From the NCBI GenBank assembly GCA_036388475.1, contig DASVRT010000038.1:1-64000 (forward strand): 64,000 bases of DNA, in the 5' to 3' direction. Both the position numbers and the translations under genes were made by a program. The DNA is from JALZHR01 sp036388475 (lineage in GTDB: Bacteria; Acidobacteriota; Blastocatellia; Pyrinomonadales; Pyrinomonadaceae). Below, one piece after another: positions 61,121 to 64,000 of this stretch; the stretch's first letter is position 1; each line of letters opens with the position of its first letter. Below the pieces are notes generated by a model, which saw nothing but the letters and a program-made list of their open reading frames with translations, was not told where the DNA came from and did no database searches.

Positions 61121-61160
61121 AAAGGAGATGAATTAATACTAAAACTAATTCATCTCCTTT
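61121..61160 (+). terminator. Intrinsic terminator
   Basis: Perfect 15-bp stem AAAGGAGATGAATTA / TAATTCATCTCCTTT with a 10-nt loop, 16 bp after the GHL10 stop codon, followed by ATTGCTTTTA. It separates this gene from the convergent pgl gene. Confidence 0.85.
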
Positions 61161-61207
61161 ATTGCTTTTAAATTACGGCTTTACAAAAACATTGGGCGCA
61201 TACGCTC

Positions 61208-61948
61208 TTATAAAGTCTCAATCAAACCCGCCGCCTCTTTATCTAAAAACCAGCGGCAGTTTCCGTTTTCCGGTTTGATTAAGCTTGAAGGCAAATCAAT
61301 TGTCTCAGCCGAAAGAACTTTTTTTATCATCGCGGCTTTCTTTGCGCCGGTCACTAAAAACAAAATATTTTTTGCCGAGTTAATGGCGCGAAACGTCAGC
61401 GTCAGCCGATTCGCGTTTAGTTTTTCGACGAAGTTTGCCGTCACGAGTTTTTCCGTTTCGCTTAACGCCTCTGTCCGGGGAAACAGCGAAGCCGTGTGCC
61501 CGTCCTCGCCGATGCCGAGCAGAATCAAATCGAAACGCGCGTTTTTGCCCAGAGTTTTTCTGATAGTTTCTTCATATTCAAACGCGGCTTTTTCCGCCTC
61601 GATTTCGCCGCGCAGGCGAAAAACATTTTCCGCTGGAAGCGGAACGCGAGAAAGCAGAGCCGCATTCGCCATTCGATAATTGCTTTCCGCGTCCTCAGGC
61701 GCAACGCAGCGTTCGTCGCCGAAAAAAACGAGCGTTTTTGTCCAATCAATCCTGTTTTTAAATTCGCCGGAAGCGAGGAGTTTATAAAGCGCTTCGGGCG
61801 TCGAGCCGCCAGCCAGCGCGATTGAAAATTTATCTTTTGCCTGCAAAGTTTCCGCAGCGATTTTGACAATTAATCGCGCGGCGGCTTCGTTGAGCGCCGC
61901 GCCATTCGGAAAAATTTCAACTTCGCAGTTTTTTGTCGAGGCTTTCAT
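61208..61948 (-). CDS. pgl: 6-phosphogluconolactonase
   Basis: Second step of the oxidative pentose phosphate pathway. About 246 residues from ATG 61948 (MKASTKNCEVEIFPNG); the frame extends to TTG 61987, but that part only translates repeat sequence. Seen: FSIALAGGSTPEALYKLL, LVFFGDERCVAPEDAESNYRMA and LILLGIGEDGHTASLFP, all family signatures. No zwf or gnd is in the window. Confidence 0.93.
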   Translation of the reverse strand: MKASTKNCEVEIFPNGAALNEAAARLIVKIAAETLQAKDKFSIALAGGSTPEALYKLLASGEFKNRIDWTKTLVFFGDERCVAPEDAESNYRMANAALLSRVPLPAENVFRLRGEIEAEKAAFEYEETIRKTLGKNARFDLILLGIGEDGHTASLFPRTEALSETEKLVTANFVEKLNANRLTLTFRAINSAKNILFLVTGAKKAAMIKKVLSAETIDLPSSLIKPENGNCRWFLDKEAAGLIETL

Positions 61949-61985
61949 AAAACTAAAATTTTGAATCGCGATTTTCTGAAATTTC

Positions 61986-62027
61986 AAATCTTAAATCTCA
62001 AATCTCAAATCTCAAATCTCAAATTCC
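61986..62027. repeat. Heptamer array AAATCTC overlapping the 3' end of xth
   Basis: AAATCTT, four perfect AAATCTC units and AAATTCC follow one another from 61986 to 62027. On the minus strand the units (GAGATTT) supply the last codons and the stop of exonuclease III (EFEI then TGA) and form the spacer to pgl. Confidence 0.85.
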
Positions 62028-62782
62028 GCCACGACCGGCGCGTGGTCTGACGGGCGTTCCGCGCCGCGCGGTTTTCGGTCAATCCAGCAAGCCGTGCATT
62101 TTTCCGCCAGGCTGCGCGAAGTCCAGATGTGGTCGATGCGCAAGCCCTGATTTTTGAAAAACGCGCCTTCGCGGTAATTCCACCACGAATAAAGTTTTTC
62201 GTCGCCGTTCAGCTGGCGGAAAACATCGACCAAGCCCCACTGTTTGACGTGATGAATCGCCGCGCGCTCCGGCTTGGAAAAATGCAGCTTGCCTTCCCAG
62301 AAACCGACGTTCCAGACATCGCGTTCATCGGGCGCGACGTTAAAATCGCCGCACAATAAAACGTCGGAATCTTTCCGGCAGGTTTCATCGAAAAAACGAC
62401 GCAGCCGTTGCAGCCAATCCAATTTAAAAGTGAATTTGTCCGTCCAAAGCTCCGTCCCGTTGGGAATGTATGTGTTGACGATGCGCACGCCGTTGACGGT
62501 CGCGGCAATCAGGCGTTTCGGCGCGTCCTCAGCGTCGTCAGGAAAATTCATCTGCACGTCTTCGAACTCGAAAGGCGACAGAATCGCCACGCCGTTGTAG
62601 GATTTCTGACCGAGAAAAATCGAATTGTAACCGGCTTCGAGAAAGACGGCGGCGGGAAATTTGTCGTCCGTGCATTTGGTTTCCTGCAAACACAAGGCGT
62701 CGGGCTTATGTTTTTCGAGCCAGTTCAAAACCTGTTCGAGACGAATGTTGATGGAATTTACATTCCAGGTTGCGATTTTCAT
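62012..62782 (-). CDS. xth: Exodeoxyribonuclease III
   Basis: AP endonuclease/3'-5' exonuclease of base-excision repair. 256 residues from ATG 62782 (MKIATWNVNSINIRLEQVL). Seen: the catalytic metal site ALCLQETKCTDDKFP, YNGVAILSP, RIVNTYIPNG, LLCGDFNVAPDERDVWN, YSWWNYR and the C-terminal RIDHIW and PSDHAPVVAEF. The start overlaps the stop of the M20 peptidase as ATGA. The final residues derive from a heptamer array. Confidence 0.94.
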   Translation of the reverse strand: MKIATWNVNSINIRLEQVLNWLEKHKPDALCLQETKCTDDKFPAAVFLEAGYNSIFLGQKSYNGVAILSPFEFEDVQMNFPDDAEDAPKRLIAATVNGVRIVNTYIPNGTELWTDKFTFKLDWLQRLRRFFDETCRKDSDVLLCGDFNVAPDERDVWNVGFWEGKLHFSKPERAAIHHVKQWGLVDVFRQLNGDEKLYSWWNYREGAFFKNQGLRIDHIWTSRSLAEKCTACWIDRKPRGAERPSDHAPVVAEFEI

Positions 62783-63915
62783 AACATTAAACAAGCGATA
62801 AGCGCCGCGCGTCGGGCGACATCGGAAATCAAAATATGTTCGCCTAAAGTGTGCGCGCCGTCGCCCGTGACGCCCAAACCGTCAAGCACCGGAACGCCGA
62901 GCGCGGCGACAAAATTTCCGTCCGACGCGCCGCCGACCTGCGTTTCGCCGAACTCGTAATTCATCTCGAAGGCGATTTTTCGAGCTTTTTCGTAAAGCTC
63001 GATTATATCGTCGCTTCGTTCGAGCGGCGGGCGATTCAAGCCGCCTTCGATTTCGATAGAGACGCGATTGTCGAAGGATTCGAGCGTTTGAATTTCGCCC
63101 AAAATTCTTTCCGCTTCGCTCAACGCGCTAAAACGCACGTCGACTTCCATCTCGGCAAATTCGGGAATGACATTGGAAGTCGTGCCGCCCTTTATCGTGC
63201 AGACATTGACGGTCGTGCCTTTTTCCGGCGCGTTTAAGGCTTGCAGCTTTTGAATTTGTTTCGACAATTCCAGAATCGCCGACGCGCCCTTTTCCGGCTC
63301 TAGCCCGGCGTGCGCGGGAATGCCGCGCGCTTTAACGTTTAACCAAGCCGTGCCTTTGCGCCCGGTTTTCGCTTTCCCCTTTGCCGACGGCTCGCCGACC
63401 AGACAAAACGCGGAATTTGCCGCCTCGGCTTCGACCAGCGCGCGTCCCGTCCGGCTGCCGACTTCTTCGTCGCAGGAAAGCAGAATCGTGATTGGAAGCG
63501 CAGGCTTCAAATTCAATTCGGAAAAAGCGCGGCAGATTTCCAGAATCAAAACGCAGTTCGCCTTCATATCGAAAACGCCGCAGCCGTAAAATCTGTCGTC
63601 TTCGATGCGCGTCGGATTTTTTTGGAAGCTTCCGCGCGGGTGAACCGTGTCGGTGTGACCGAGCAGCAAAACCGGCTTTTCGACCGGATTTTCAAAGGCG
63701 CGAAGGACGAGATGCTCGCCGCAGCCTTCGCGAAAAATTCGCTCGATGCGGGAAATGCAGGCGATATTTTCGCTTTCCCCGACCAAATAATCGACGGCGC
63801 GGCGACTGCCTTCGACGTCAAAGGAAGGCGATTCGATTTCGACGAAACGATGAATCGAATCCAGAATATCGCGCTCTCGGCTTTGAAAAAATTCGAGCAG
63901 TTTTTGTGCGTTCAT
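62779..63915 (-). CDS. M20-family metallopeptidase (CPG2/ArgE-like)
   Basis: 378-residue zinc peptidase. Metal and active-site motifs: LLLGHTDTVHPRGSF (His, Asp), GCGVFDMKANCVLILE (Asp), LLSCDEEVGSRTGRALVE (catalytic Glu pair), CLVGEPSAKG (Glu) and DGAHTLGEHILIS near the end. The dimerisation lid has RGIPAHAGLEPEKGASAI. This matches glutamate carboxypeptidase-like M20A proteins acting on N-acyl or dipeptide substrates; the actual substrate is unknown. It overlaps xth by four bases and follows the next gene upstream by six. Confidence 0.9.
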   Translation of the reverse strand: MNAQKLLEFFQSRERDILDSIHRFVEIESPSFDVEGSRRAVDYLVGESENIACISRIERIFREGCGEHLVLRAFENPVEKPVLLLGHTDTVHPRGSFQKNPTRIEDDRFYGCGVFDMKANCVLILEICRAFSELNLKPALPITILLSCDEEVGSRTGRALVEAEAANSAFCLVGEPSAKGKAKTGRKGTAWLNVKARGIPAHAGLEPEKGASAILELSKQIQKLQALNAPEKGTTVNVCTIKGGTTSNVIPEFAEMEVDVRFSALSEAERILGEIQTLESFDNRVSIEIEGGLNRPPLERSDDIIELYEKARKIAFEMNYEFGETQVGGASDGNFVAALGVPVLDGLGVTGDGAHTLGEHILISDVARRAALIACLML

Positions 63916-63921
63916 GCGGAT

Positions 63922-63999
63922 TTAGAAAGTCGCGTCCTTAATGTCGTTTTTCTGCGCGTATTTTTCGGCTTCTTTCCGGTTTTTGAAAACGCGCACGAC
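63922..63999 (-). CDS. C-terminal end of a gene running off the window
   Basis: On the minus strand the frame reads VVRVFKNRKEAEKYAQKNDI then KDATF and TAA, 25 codons to the window edge. The KNRKEAEKYAQ helix is suggestive of a small protein with a C-terminal amphipathic helix, but too little is present to name it. It lies six bases before the M20 gene, so it is in the same operon. Confidence 0.6.
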   Translation of the reverse strand, partial: VVRVFKNRKEAEKYAQKNDIKDATF

Positions 64000-64000
64000 A

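Noticed and set aside
1..64000. tRNA or rRNA genes, prophage, IS elements, origin of replication
   Set aside because: No cloverleaf, rRNA segment, integrase, transposase or DnaA-box cluster was recognised on reading either strand by eye; a covariance-model scan would be needed to exclude a divergent tRNA.

Overview
The window looks like a chromosomal stretch of an Acidobacteriota bacterium, most likely class Blastocatellia (Pyrinomonadaceae-like). This rests on secreted proteins with CHRD and FG-GAP/VCBS repeats, a TPR-CHAT protease next to an ECF-type sigma factor, a BlaI/M56 operon, two POT transporters, a GC-rich genome and many short oligomer repeats in the spacers. No 16S or phylogenetic marker is present, so the assignment is inference.

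Region 1 (about 0.2-29.3 kb) is one large plus-strand surface-polysaccharide locus. It holds nucleotide-sugar genes (an RmlA-like nucleotidyltransferase, an RmlC-like cupin, an FdtB-like aminotransferase, an FdtC/WbpD-like acetyltransferase and an NAD-dependent epimerase). It also holds two GT2 and five GT4-like glycosyltransferases, a WecA-type initiating transferase fused to a FlaA1/CapD-like N-terminal region, a multispanning GT39-like protein and an O-antigen ligase/polymerase. Decoration genes include five class I methyltransferases, an FkbM methyltransferase, a NodU-type carbamoyltransferase, an AsnB-type amidotransferase, a 2OG-Fe(II) oxygenase and a second acetyltransferase. fdtA survives only as a short remnant between the acetyltransferase and the aminotransferase. 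No flippase, exporter or rmlB is present.

Region 2 (29.4-43.4 kb) is mixed housekeeping and signalling. It starts with a 13-unit 21-bp tandem repeat, followed by two secreted TPR/hypothetical proteins and a STAS/RsbW-type partner-switching pair. Then come aroA and aroK, a BON lipoprotein with a BON-LysM protein, and a minus-strand three-gene operon: class D beta-lactamase with an N-terminal SnoaL-like domain, BlaI-type repressor, and an M56 BlaR1-like peptidase whose sensor domain is a degenerate polysaccharide deacetylase. A perfect palindrome sits between the -35 and -10 of that operon's promoter. nadB and a DUF3574 protein follow.

Region 3 (43.5-49.1 kb) has two POT peptide transporters, a DUF4328 membrane protein and a cupin-like protein.

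Region 4 (49.3-58.4 kb) is a run of minus-strand genes: a truncated CHRD/FG-GAP paralog, a sigma factor, a small two-part protein, a TPR-CHAT protease, a subtilisin and a large CHRD/FG-GAP surface protein. The sigma-small protein-CHAT-S8 set looks like a regulated protease or cell-death-type module and is the best candidate here for an undescribed system.

Region 5 (58.8-64 kb) has a GHL10 glycoside hydrolase, 6-phosphogluconolactonase, exonuclease III, an M20 peptidase and the end of one more gene.

Throughout the window, spacers and even coding ends carry short oligomer arrays with fixed unit lengths of 7, 8, 10, 20 or 21 bp, often arranged head to head as long hairpins. One heptamer array lies in frame inside nadB and another supplies the C-terminus of exonuclease III.
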